DNA of 64,000 nt from Bacillota bacterium (GTDB lineage Bacteria > Bacillota > Clostridia > Christensenellales > DTU072), in contig JAEXAB010000004.1 of assembly GCA_023394875.1 (NCBI GenBank), positions 124,001 through 188,000 on the forward strand, given 5' to 3'. Shown here piece by piece: positions 1 through 7,278 of this stretch (the stretch's first letter is position 1; each line of letters starts with the position of its first letter). A model generated the notes under the pieces. It made no database searches. It worked only from the letters and a program-made list of their open reading frames with translations, and was not told the origin of the DNA. The position numbers and the translations under genes were made by a program.

Positions 1-15
1 GGAGAGATTTATTAA

Positions 16-1269
16 ATGATTAACAAAATAGAAGTTGACAGCAACAAATGCGTGTTTTGCGGACGTACAAAGGACGACGCAGTTACGTTGATTGCCGGAG
101 CCCAAGGCGTTTCTATTTGCAATTTGTGCATAGCGAGAGCTATGGAAATTTTGGAGAGCAATTATTCGGAAAAAGCCGCAGAAACGGTAAATAGCGTGGA
201 TAATCTGCCCACTCCGCGCGATATAAAACAGAGACTGGACGAGAGTATAGTAGGTCAGGACAGCGCAAAGAAAATTCTTAGCGTTGCCGTTTATAACCAC
301 TATAAGAGAATTCAGGAACTGGCAAACAGCAAAGACGGATCGGAAATTAAGCTGGAAAAAAGCAACGTTCTGATGCTTGGACCTACAGGTAGCGGAAAAA
401 CTTTGCTTGCCAGAACTTTGGCTGATATTCTTAACGTACCTTTCTGCGTAGCAGACGCAACCACACTTACCGAAGCAGGTTACGTTGGTGAAGACGTAGA
501 AAATATTTTGCTGAAACTAATTCAAGCGGCCAACGGCGACGTCAAGAGAGCGGAAAAGGGCATTGTCTATATAGATGAAATAGACAAAATCTGCCGCAAA
601 ACCGAAAACGTAAGCATTACCCGCGACGTAAGCGGAGAAGGCGTGCAGCAGGCGTTGCTAAAAATTCTAGAATCCACAATAGCCAACGTGCCTCCGCACG
701 GCGGAAGAAAACATCCCCAGGAAGATTTTATTCAGATTGACACTACCAATATATTGTTTATCTGCGGCGGAGCTTTCGTAGGACTGGAAAAAGTAGTGGA
801 TAAGAGAAACGACAAGTCCTCTTTAGGTTTTGGCGGAGTGCTAAAAGACCGTGAAAACCTATACAGCGAAAATATTCATCAATTACAGCCCGACGACCTT
901 ATTAAGTACGGACTTATACCCGAATTTGTGGGAAGAATGCCTATCGTCGCGGCGCTGGATCCTCTTACCGAAGACGATTTGGTAAGGATTCTGACCGAAC
1001 CTAAGAACGCTATTATTAAGCAGTACAAAAAAATGCTGATGCTAAATAACGTAGAATTGGAAGTAACCGAAGAAGCTTTACGCGCCATCGCGCAAAAGTC
1101 AATAAAATTAAAGACGGGCGCGCGCGGACTTCGTTCTATAGTAGAAAACTCAATGTTGGATATTATGTACGAAATCCCTTCCGATAGTTCGGTATTTAAG
1201 GTAATAGTAAATAAGGATACCATAGAAAAAAACAGTCTGCCGACTGTACTAAGAAAGGAAATAGCCTAA
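16..1269 (+). CDS. clpX: ClpX, ATP-dependent unfoldase of ClpXP
   Basis: ClpX is the AAA+ unfoldase that recognises tagged or regulatory proteins and feeds them to the ClpP protease in the cytoplasm. The 417-residue protein has the usual family length. An N-terminal zinc-binding domain has Cys12, Cys15, Cys35 and Cys38. Walker A is GPTGSGKT at 122-129, Walker B VYIDEID at 184-190, and the pore loop GYVG is at 155-158. The IPEFVGR box is at 311-317 and the sensor-2 motif GAR at 388-390. GGAGAG at positions 1-6 is a good ribosome-binding site. The engB gene follows after 3 bases, the common clpX-(lon)-engB neighbourhood of Firmicutes. The promoter lies outside the window. Confidence 0.97.
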   Translation: MINKIEVDSNKCVFCGRTKDDAVTLIAGAQGVSICNLCIARAMEILESNYSEKAAETVNSVDNLPTPRDIKQRLDESIVGQDSAKKILSVAVYNHYKRIQELANSKDGSEIKLEKSNVLMLGPTGSGKTLLARTLADILNVPFCVADATTLTEAGYVGEDVENILLKLIQAANGDVKRAEKGIVYIDEIDKICRKTENVSITRDVSGEGVQQALLKILESTIANVPPHGGRKHPQEDFIQIDTTNILFICGGAFVGLEKVVDKRNDKSSLGFGGVLKDRENLYSENIHQLQPDDLIKYGLIPEFVGRMPIVAALDPLTEDDLVRILTEPKNAIIKQYKKMLMLNNVELEVTEEALRAIAQKSIKLKTGARGLRSIVENSMLDIMYEIPSDSSVFKVIVNKDTIEKNSLPTVLRKEIA

Positions 1270-1272
1270 ATA

Positions 1273-1869
1273 ATGATTAAACAGGCAGAATTTGTAACAA
1301 GTGTGGGGAATTTAAGTCAAATTCCCCATTATGATTTTGAGATAGCCGTCGCGGGAAAGTCCAACGTCGGCAAATCTTCTTTTATTAACGCACTTTGCAA
1401 TCAAAATAAACTTGCCAAAACCTCAAAGGAGCCGGGAAGAACGCGGCTACTTAATTATTTCAATATTAATAAGGGGCAGTTTTATTTGGTTGACTTGCCC
1501 GGTTACGGCTATGCCAAAGTTAACGACGAAGAAAAATTAAAATGGGGCAAACTAATAGAAAATTATTTTCAAATCTCCAAAGGTTTGAAAAACGTCTTTA
1601 TGCTGCTGGATATCAGACACGACCCAACCGCAGACGATATGCAGATGCTAAAGTATTTATATTTTTATCATATTCCGTTTACTCTTATTTGCACTAAGAG
1701 CGATAAACTAAGTAAGAGCGCTGCTAATAAGAGAAAGAGAGAAATAGCAAATTATATAGGCGTTGGCATTGACAACGTTTTGACATTTTCTTCTTTAACC
1801 AAGGACGGCAAAGAAGAGATTTTTTCCAAAATTCTATATCTTTTTGACAGTCAGATAATTTCAGAATAA
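1273..1869 (+). CDS. engB: EngB/YsxC ribosome-assembly GTPase
   Basis: This is a small TRAFAC-class GTPase (YihA/YsxC/EngB) needed for late assembly of the 50S ribosomal subunit. All G motifs are visible in the 198 residues: G1 GKSNVGKS at 28-35, the G2 threonine in GRTR at about 57, G3 DLPG at 74-77, G4 TKSD at 141-144 and a G5 SS at 173-174. The length is normal. It follows clpX by 3 bases and is probably co-transcribed and translationally coupled with it. No terminator is visible directly after it; the next gene has its own ribosome-binding site and perhaps its own promoter. Confidence 0.96.
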   Translation: MIKQAEFVTSVGNLSQIPHYDFEIAVAGKSNVGKSSFINALCNQNKLAKTSKEPGRTRLLNYFNINKGQFYLVDLPGYGYAKVNDEEKLKWGKLIENYFQISKGLKNVFMLLDIRHDPTADDMQMLKYLYFYHIPFTLICTKSDKLSKSAANKRKREIANYIGVGIDNVLTFSSLTKDGKEEIFSKILYLFDSQIISE

Positions 1870-1872
1870 AGA

Positions 1873-1900
1873 ACAAATAAAATCAATTAGTCATAATATG
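1873..1900 (+). promoter_or_regulatory. Candidate SigK/SigE-type promoter of the Cys-containing gene
   Basis: CATAATAT at 1892-1899 resembles the CATA-type -10 of mother-cell sigma factors. An AC dinucleotide 17 bases upstream (1873-1874) fits the minimal SigK -35. Transcription would begin near 1907, just ahead of the GAGGGGA ribosome-binding site at 1917-1923. The match is short and could be chance in AT-rich DNA. Confidence 0.25.
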
Positions 1901-1928
1901 GTGTAAACACTTTTATGAGGGGACTATT

Positions 1929-2528
1929 ATGGCTTGTTCAAGAAATTCATGTTCTAGTAGGTTGTGTAACACCAGAAATAACGTTTGTGAAAAGACGTGT
2001 ATAGAGGTTGACAAGGTTTTTGACGTATGTAAGCAACAAAGAAGTGTGCCTTTCAATCTTACCGTAACTTTCAGCGCACCGCCAGATGGCTATACGATAA
2101 CCAGTTTCTTAAATTCGGGACAGGGAGTAATGACGGGGCTAACCATAACCCCGGTAGAAAACAGTCAATTTTCCCGAGTGCGTTATACGCTTTCTATTCC
2201 TATTATTATACTAGCCACCAACAGCGTCGGCATGCAGATAACAGGTACTGCCACAATGATAATAAACCAAGATTTGTTGTTGCGGGTACCTAGCGGTGCA
2301 ATAGTGGTACCCGAAATCAAGACAATAGTAGCAGTTGAGGGAGCAAGGAGTCAAATAACTTCGCCCACAACGGTAGTCGGCGAGGCTTGCGTAACAATAA
2401 TTACAAAAGTTGTTGCTGACGTAATACTTGTTATTCCTTCTTACGGCTATCCCAGAATAAGGACGTGTGAGGAGTTTAACGAAGACGTTTGTACGGCGGT
2501 ATTTAACCGAACAACGCTGTTTCCGTAA
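1929..2528 (+). CDS. Cysteine-containing protein, possible spore-surface protein
   Basis: The function is not established. The 199-residue protein has nine cysteines. Six are crowded into the first 34 residues (3, 8, 13, 20, 24, 34); the others are at 154, 180 and 188 near the C-terminus. The middle (about 40-150) is a serine/threonine/valine-rich stretch with predicted beta character. There is no signal peptide and no membrane helix. From memory, the pattern of an N-terminal 'VDKVFDVC' and a C-terminal 'KVVADVILVIPSYGYPRI' followed by CEEF..C occurs in uncharacterised proteins of spore-forming clostridia. Disulfide-crosslinked coat or exosporium function is inference. The gene stands alone: strong ribosome-binding site GAGGGGA, a possible mother-cell-type promoter upstream and a terminator right after it. 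Confidence 0.8.
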   Translation: MACSRNSCSSRLCNTRNNVCEKTCIEVDKVFDVCKQQRSVPFNLTVTFSAPPDGYTITSFLNSGQGVMTGLTITPVENSQFSRVRYTLSIPIIILATNSVGMQITGTATMIINQDLLLRVPSGAIVVPEIKTIVAVEGARSQITSPTTVVGEACVTIITKVVADVILVIPSYGYPRIRTCEEFNEDVCTAVFNRTTLFP

Positions 2529-2534
2529 ACAATT

Positions 2535-2562
2535 AGGAGCGAAATTACTTCGCTCCTTTTTT
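2535..2562 (+). terminator. Intrinsic terminator after the Cys-containing gene
   Basis: AGGAGCGAA (2535-2543) pairs perfectly with TTCGCTCCT (2549-2557) around a 5-base loop, and six T residues run from 2557 to 2562. It separates this gene from the metallophosphoesterase. Confidence 0.9.
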
Positions 2563-2563
2563 A

Positions 2564-2593
2564 TTGCATTAAAACTGTTTCTTATGCTATAAT
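2564..2593 (+). promoter_or_regulatory. SigA-type promoter giving a probable leaderless mRNA
   Basis: TTGCAT (2564-2569), an 18-base spacer and TATAAT (2588-2593). The -10 box ends only 6 bases before the ATG at 2600, so transcription would begin at about the A of the start codon. Confidence 0.7.
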
Positions 2594-2599
2594 CAAGGA

Positions 2600-3295
2600 A
2601 TGAAAATTTTTGCGATTAGTGACCTTCACCTTACTACAACCGAAGACAAGCCTATGGATATTTTCGGCATGTCTTGGGTAGGTCATTGGGACAAAATAAA
2701 AACCGACTGGCTAGCAAAAGTAACTACCGACGATATAGTTTTGATAGCGGGAGACGTCTCTTGGGCAATGAATGCTCAAAACGCCCTTTCCGACCTTACT
2801 GAGATTGACAAACTACCGGGTAAAAAGATAATAATAAGGGGCAATCACGATTATTGGTGGACTAGTTTCAAAAAATTAAGCGCAATGCCTCTAAATAGTA
2901 TATTTTTTATACAAAACAACGCCATAAGAATTGATAATTACGTTTTCTGCGGAACAAGGGGCTGGATGGTGCCCGAAAGCGACAAACAAGGGGCAGAGGA
3001 TAAGAAGATTTTTGATAGGGAAGTAATAAGGCTAAAGCTAACTTTGGAAGAAGGCAAAAAGCTATATAAAGAGGGCGACAAAATTATAGCCATGATACAT
3101 TTCCCTCCCTTTAATTCTCGATTTGATAATTCATCTTTGACAGAACTATTTGCCCTTTATAACGTCGACAAAGTAATATACGGGCATTTGCACGGCGAAA
3201 ACGGAAGATATAAAGCAGTGGTAAACAAGGGCAGTACAGATTATTATTTAACTTCCTGCGATTTTTTGAATAACAGTCTTTTACAAATTTATTAG
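2600..3295 (+). CDS. Calcineurin-like metallophosphoesterase
   Basis: This is a 231-residue dinuclear-metal phosphoesterase of the calcineurin-like superfamily; the substrate is unknown. The metal-ligand motifs are in order: D8 and H10 in 'ISDLHL', D52 in GDVSW, N82-H83 in GNHD, H167 in 'MIHFPP', and H196/H198 in YGHLHG. The start is fixed at 2600 because residue 2 begins the first beta-strand and no upstream in-frame start exists. AGGA directly abuts the ATG and is too close to act as a normal ribosome-binding site. The -10 box is only 6 bases upstream, so the mRNA is probably leaderless. Terminators flank the gene on both sides, so it is monocistronic. Confidence 0.9.
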   Translation: MKIFAISDLHLTTTEDKPMDIFGMSWVGHWDKIKTDWLAKVTTDDIVLIAGDVSWAMNAQNALSDLTEIDKLPGKKIIIRGNHDYWWTSFKKLSAMPLNSIFFIQNNAIRIDNYVFCGTRGWMVPESDKQGAEDKKIFDREVIRLKLTLEEGKKLYKEGDKIIAMIHFPPFNSRFDNSSLTELFALYNVDKVIYGHLHGENGRYKAVVNKGSTDYYLTSCDFLNNSLLQIY

Positions 3296-3316
3296 AATTA
3301 TTATATAAGGTAAGAG

Positions 3317-3346
3317 AAATCAGGGATGAATTTCCCTGATTTTTTT
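3317..3346 (+). terminator. Intrinsic terminator before the dcw cluster
   Basis: AAATCAGGGA (3317-3326) pairs with TCCCTGATTT (3333-3342) around a 6-base loop, followed by a T-run to 3346. It insulates the phosphoesterase from mraZ. Confidence 0.92.
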
Positions 3347-3420
3347 GCATTTTATGTAATAAAATATGCGTAAGTGGACATATTTCCCTATTTGCATAAA
3401 TAATTATAAAAAAAATTGAA

Positions 3421-3450
3421 AAAAGTGGAAATTAGTGGTTGCAAATGGAA
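3421..3450 (+). promoter_or_regulatory. Candidate MraZ operator: three 10-bp repeats
   Basis: Three consecutive 10-base units each carry a TGG triplet at exact 10-base spacing (3426, 3436, 3446), with the pattern AGTGG, AGTGG, AATGG. A further AAGTGG lies about 51 bases upstream (TGG at 3375). MraZ proteins are known to bind short direct repeats with helical periodicity ahead of their own gene. The array overlaps the -35 box, as expected for repression. Confidence 0.7.
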
Positions 3451-3467
3451 ACGATATATGTTATCAT
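3439..3467 (+). promoter_or_regulatory. SigA-type promoter of the dcw cluster
   Basis: TTGCAA (3439-3444), a 17-base spacer and TATCAT (3462-3467), with transcription expected near 3474. The AGGAG ribosome-binding site at 3482-3486 follows. The -35 lies inside the candidate MraZ repeat array. Confidence 0.65.
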
Positions 3468-3493
3468 TGAAGTAACAACAAAGGAGAATGACA

Positions 3494-3922
3494 ATGTTCT
3501 ATTTCGGAGAGTACCATTTAGCGCTAGACGATAAGTTCAGAATGCGGATACCTAACAAGCTAAAAGCTATGTTGGGAGAAGATTATGCAATCTGCGCCGG
3601 TACCGACCATTGCTTGTTTCTTATGACCCAAAAACAGTTCAACGACTTGTTTATGGACGTTGCCGAAGATACTCCTTTTAGTAAGACGGCTAAGCAAGAG
3701 GCGATAAGGAAGTTAAGCTCCACCGTACTTATCCCCGAAGAGGACGCCCAAGGAAGATTTGTTTTACCCGCCAAGCTGAAAAACTACTGCGGAATAAAGA
3801 AAAAAGTAGTGTTTTTGGGGGCAATGAACAGAATAGAGATTTGGAGCGAAGAAGTTTACAACGAAAAATACTCTTTGGATAAGGTTGACATCAACCAAGT
3901 AGTGGAAGAATTAAAAATATAA
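3494..3922 (+). CDS. mraZ: MraZ, DNA-binding regulator of the dcw cluster
   Basis: MraZ is an AbrB-like DNA-binding protein with two MraZ repeats that controls the division and cell-wall cluster. I start it at ATG 3494 (142 residues). This gives the family N-terminus MFYFGEYHLALDDKFRM and a 7-base gap to the AGGAG site. The ATG at 3488 lies almost on top of that site. The second repeat is seen around 'DAQGRFVLPAKLKNYCGI'. The stop overlaps the rsmH start by one base. Three 10-bp repeats upstream are the likely self-binding site. Confidence 0.95.
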   Translation: MFYFGEYHLALDDKFRMRIPNKLKAMLGEDYAICAGTDHCLFLMTQKQFNDLFMDVAEDTPFSKTAKQEAIRKLSSTVLIPEEDAQGRFVLPAKLKNYCGIKKKVVFLGAMNRIEIWSEEVYNEKYSLDKVDINQVVEELKI

Positions 3923-4848
3923 TGAAATACGAACATATACCGGTCTTGTATAACGAAGTAATAGAAGGGCTCAACATAAAATCTGATGGAATTTACGTTG
4001 ACGGAACCTTAGGCGGCGGAGGACACAGCGAAGGTATATTGAAAAAACTAATAAGCGGAAAGTTAATAGTAAACGACCTTGATACAGAAGCTATAAATAA
4101 CGCGAAAGAGAAATTTAGTGGATATGACAATATAACTTATATTCACGACGACTACAAAAACATACTTAATAATCTTGACAACATAAATATCGGACTTATA
4201 GACGGAATTTTGCTTGATTTGGGAGTGAGTAGCTACCAAATAGACAACGCCGAAAGAGGTTTCTCTTATATAAAGGATGCGCCTTTGGATATGAGAATGA
4301 ATATTGAGCAGGAAATAAGCGCTTATACGGTTGTTAATACCTACGGAGAACAAGAATTAACCGACATCCTCTTTACTTACGGCGAAGAAAGATATGCAAG
4401 GTATATAGCAAAAAAGATTGTTGCAAGAAGAAAGGAAAGTCCAATTAAGACAACGTTGGAATTATCGGAAATAGTGGCAAGCTGTTATCCGGCAAAAGAA
4501 AGATATAAATTCGGCAATCCTGCCAAAAGAACCTTTCAGGCAATAAGAATAGAAGTAAACAACGAACTTAAAGGCCTTGAGAAGTTCATAACAGACGCGG
4601 CAATGAGATTAAAAGTAGGGGGTAGGATGTGTGTAATCACCTTCCACTCATTAGAAGACAGAATGGTAAAGAGAGCGTTTGTAGAGTTAGAAAAAGATTG
4701 TATATGTGACAAAAGATTGCCCGTATGCGTCTGCAATAAAAGAAAAGAAGTAGAAATTATCACCAAAAAGCCGATATCGGGAGCTATAGAAGCCGATAAA
4801 AATAAGCGTTCGGAAAGCGCAAAACTGAGAATAGTAGAAAAAGTTTAG
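3922..4848 (+). CDS. rsmH: RsmH, 16S rRNA m4C1402 methyltransferase
   Basis: RsmH (MraW) methylates N4 of C1402 in the decoding centre of 16S rRNA using S-adenosylmethionine. The 308-residue length fits the family. The N-terminal 'HIPVLYNEVIEGL' and glycine-rich 'GTLGGGGHSEGIL' SAM-binding motifs are present. So are 'DGILLDLGVSSYQID', 'DAPLDMRMN' and the C-terminal 'ITFHSLEDRMVKR'. The start overlaps the mraZ stop (TAATG), which suggests translational coupling. It occupies its standard place as second gene of the dcw cluster. Confidence 0.97.
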   Translation: MKYEHIPVLYNEVIEGLNIKSDGIYVDGTLGGGGHSEGILKKLISGKLIVNDLDTEAINNAKEKFSGYDNITYIHDDYKNILNNLDNINIGLIDGILLDLGVSSYQIDNAERGFSYIKDAPLDMRMNIEQEISAYTVVNTYGEQELTDILFTYGEERYARYIAKKIVARRKESPIKTTLELSEIVASCYPAKERYKFGNPAKRTFQAIRIEVNNELKGLEKFITDAAMRLKVGGRMCVITFHSLEDRMVKRAFVELEKDCICDKRLPVCVCNKRKEVEIITKKPISGAIEADKNKRSESAKLRIVEKV

Positions 4849-4859
4849 GAGGTGCCCGT

Positions 4860-5354
4860 ATGATTAACAGAGTAGAAGAACTTACAAATTACGATAGGTT
4901 TTTATTGTCAAAGAAAGAAGCATACAACAATAAGTTTGTGGAAAACACCACCGAAAATAACGCGGAAAGAAGTTATTCCGACTATGAGGCTTATTTACTT
5001 AGCGAACTTAGGCGCACCACGCCGAGAACGGCTCCTTTGATGCGTGAAGATGAATATCTTGTAAGATGCACTTCAACTTCGGCTGCTATCAAGCAAAATA
5101 AGAAAGCTTCTGTAAAATTCCAAAAGTACGGCAAAATTATATTGGCTGTATATGTCATTTTTGTTATCGCTTTAGCATTTATAGTAATAGGCGGCAGCAC
5201 AACTGACATCACTTCCAAAGATATGGCGGGCGCGGCGAAAATATCGGAAACCAACGTTACTAATAATAATTACGTCGGCGCAATGACTATTGAGGAAGAA
5301 AACAATGAGGAAACAAATTGGTTTGACAAATTGTGTGATTCGCTGAGTAAATAA
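4860..5354 (+). CDS. FtsL-position single-pass membrane protein
   Basis: This 164-residue protein sits exactly where FtsL is found, between rsmH and the class B PBP, but I cannot recognise FtsL by sequence. There is one clear membrane helix at about residues 91-111, preceded by basic residues (KKASVKFQKYGK). The cytoplasmic N-terminus is unusually long at about 90 residues and the external tail is short, about 50 residues, acidic and asparagine-rich. FtsL normally has a short cytoplasmic tail and an extracytoplasmic coiled-coil; no coiled-coil is obvious here. It may be a highly divergent FtsL or a replacement partner of the PBP. The GGAGG ribosome-binding site is strong. Confidence 0.85.
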   Translation: MINRVEELTNYDRFLLSKKEAYNNKFVENTTENNAERSYSDYEAYLLSELRRTTPRTAPLMREDEYLVRCTSTSAAIKQNKKASVKFQKYGKIILAVYVIFVIALAFIVIGGSTTDITSKDMAGAAKISETNVTNNNYVGAMTIEEENNEETNWFDKLCDSLSK

Positions 5355-5371
5355 AACGGAGAATTACAAAT

Positions 5372-7261
5372 ATTAAATATTCAAATCTCAGACTTAGGAA
5401 AAGGTTACTTACAGTATTGGTGTTAGTAACCTTTTTGTTTGTCGCAATAATAGCAAAACTTATTTATACACAGATAGTAAACGCAGAAAGTTTACAAATA
5501 ATGGCTCTCGACCAATGGACCAGAGACGTGCCTATTACCGGAGAGCGCGGTGATATTTTTGACAAAAACGGCGTACTTCTTGCCGATACAGAGACAATTT
5601 ATACCGTTTACGTTCGACCTGTTTCGGTAAGCAATAAAGAATATACAGCTAATATTTTATCAAAAGTATTAAACAAAAATAAAGACGATTTACTCTCAAA
5701 GATAAATTCTAAAGTAAGCGAAATAACTGTCAGCAAAAAAGTATCCAAAGAACAAATGAATGCCCTAACGCAAAGCGGCGTTACCGGAGTGTATTTTTCT
5801 CAAAACCTGAACAGAAAATACATTTACGGAGATTTTATGACTCAAATATTGGGTTTTGTCAACGTAGACGGCATGGGACAGTCGGGAGTTGAAGCCTATT
5901 ATAACAATTATTTGAAAGGAATTGACGGTTATATCCTTACCGAAACAGATTTGGTAGGGCGGGAACTTGATAGTAACGTAACAAGGTATATTGCGGGCAA
6001 AAAAGGTAACAGCGTGTACCTAACGTTAGATTATGCGATATCTTCCATTGTGGAAAACGCGGTTACTACCGCTTACCAAAAATATAATGCTACAAACGCA
6101 AGTTGCGTGGTAATCAACGTAAAAACAGGGGAAATTGTGGCTATGGCGCAACAACCGTCATACGACCTTAACAACTTACCCAGAGACGATATAGCTTTGC
6201 TGTTTGAAAGAAGTAAAAGTTTGCTGGTCAGTAATGTGTATGAACCCGGTTCTACTTTCAAGATTCTAACGTCAGCAATTGGACTTGAAAGCAAAGTTAT
6301 TAACACAGATTATCATTTTTATTGCCCGGGGTATAAAATTGTGGACGGCAAAAAAATTAAGTGTTGGAAAACGACAGGGCATGGCAGTCAGGATTTTGTT
6401 AAGGGTGTGCAAAACTCCTGCAACGTGTTGTTTATGGATACGGCGTTAAAAATCGGTACCGAAAGATTTTATCAGGAGATAAATAATTTCGGACTCAATG
6501 CCAAGACCGGTATAGATATGAGCGGAGAGGCATCGGGTTTAATTATAGCAAAAGAGTCGGTAAAAACTGTTGACCTTGCCAGAATGGGTTTTGGTCAGGC
6601 TATTGCAATGACGCCTATAGAACTACTTACCGCATGCGCGGCGGTGGTAAACGGCGGCAAACTGATGACACCTTACATAGTAGACAAAATAGTAGACAGA
6701 GATGGCAATATCGTAGTATCAAACTATCCTATAGTAAAAAGGCAAGTCCTTAGCGAACAGACAAGCGCGCTTATGAGGCAAATACTTGAAAGCGTAGTAA
6801 CCGAAGGAGGAGGCAAAAACGCCCAAGTAAGCGGTTATCGTATAGGAGGAAAGACCGGTACGGCGCAAAAATATAAGAACGGAGTAATAGCCCAAGGCTT
6901 ATACGTGTCCACCTTTATCGGCTTTGCGCCTGCTGACGACCCCGAGTATATGCTTTTGTTTATAGTTGATGAGCCTAAGGGCGGAGTATATTACGGAAGT
7001 ATGGTAGCGGCGCCCTATGCGTCGCAGATATTTGCCAATATATTTAATTACAGAGGTTGGGAATCCTCAGAAGTAATAAAAAAACCTACCTTTGAGATGC
7101 CAAATCTTGAAGGAATGAGCATTACAAACGCTTACGCTGCTTTAACAAAAGCGGGAATGTACTACGAGGTGGCAGGGGAAGGCACCAAAGTTATCGGACA
7201 GCTGCCTGCCGCGGGGAGCTTGGTCACAACGGACGTTTCAGCGGTAATAATATTAGGTTAA
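5372..7261 (+). CDS. spoVD: Class B penicillin-binding protein with PASTA domain (SpoVD/PBP2B type)
   Basis: This is a septal or spore-cortex transpeptidase that crosslinks peptidoglycan with its FtsW/SpoVE partner. The 629-residue protein has a basic N-terminus (RLRKR), one membrane helix, a PBP dimerisation domain, and a transpeptidase domain with STFK (Ser about 294), SCN and KTGTAQ. A single C-terminal PASTA domain starts near 'PNLEGMSI'. One PASTA and this length fit SpoVD better than PBP2B. No ATG, GTG or TTG in this frame lies between the upstream stop (5348) and the TTG at 5417, which is inside the membrane helix. ATT at 5372, 10 bases after GGAG, restores the usual basic-plus-helix N-terminus, so I propose an AUU start. 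If that is wrong, translation begins at 5417. Confidence 0.9.
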   Translation: MKYSNLRLRKRLLTVLVLVTFLFVAIIAKLIYTQIVNAESLQIMALDQWTRDVPITGERGDIFDKNGVLLADTETIYTVYVRPVSVSNKEYTANILSKVLNKNKDDLLSKINSKVSEITVSKKVSKEQMNALTQSGVTGVYFSQNLNRKYIYGDFMTQILGFVNVDGMGQSGVEAYYNNYLKGIDGYILTETDLVGRELDSNVTRYIAGKKGNSVYLTLDYAISSIVENAVTTAYQKYNATNASCVVINVKTGEIVAMAQQPSYDLNNLPRDDIALLFERSKSLLVSNVYEPGSTFKILTSAIGLESKVINTDYHFYCPGYKIVDGKKIKCWKTTGHGSQDFVKGVQNSCNVLFMDTALKIGTERFYQEINNFGLNAKTGIDMSGEASGLIIAKESVKTVDLARMGFGQAIAMTPIELLTACAAVVNGGKLMTPYIVDKIVDRDGNIVVSNYPIVKRQVLSEQTSALMRQILESVVTEGGGKNAQVSGYRIGGKTGTAQKYKNGVIAQGLYVSTFIGFAPADDPEYMLLFIVDEPKGGVYYGSMVAAPYASQIFANIFNYRGWESSEVIKKPTFEMPNLEGMSITNAYAALTKAGMYYEVAGEGTKVIGQLPAAGSLVTTDVSAVIILG

Positions 7262-7278
7262 AATTCGGAGGAACAATT

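Noticed and set aside
5417..5419. TTG as start of the class B PBP
   Set aside because: It would start inside the membrane helix, has no ribosome-binding site, and drops the basic segment; ATT at 5372 fits better.
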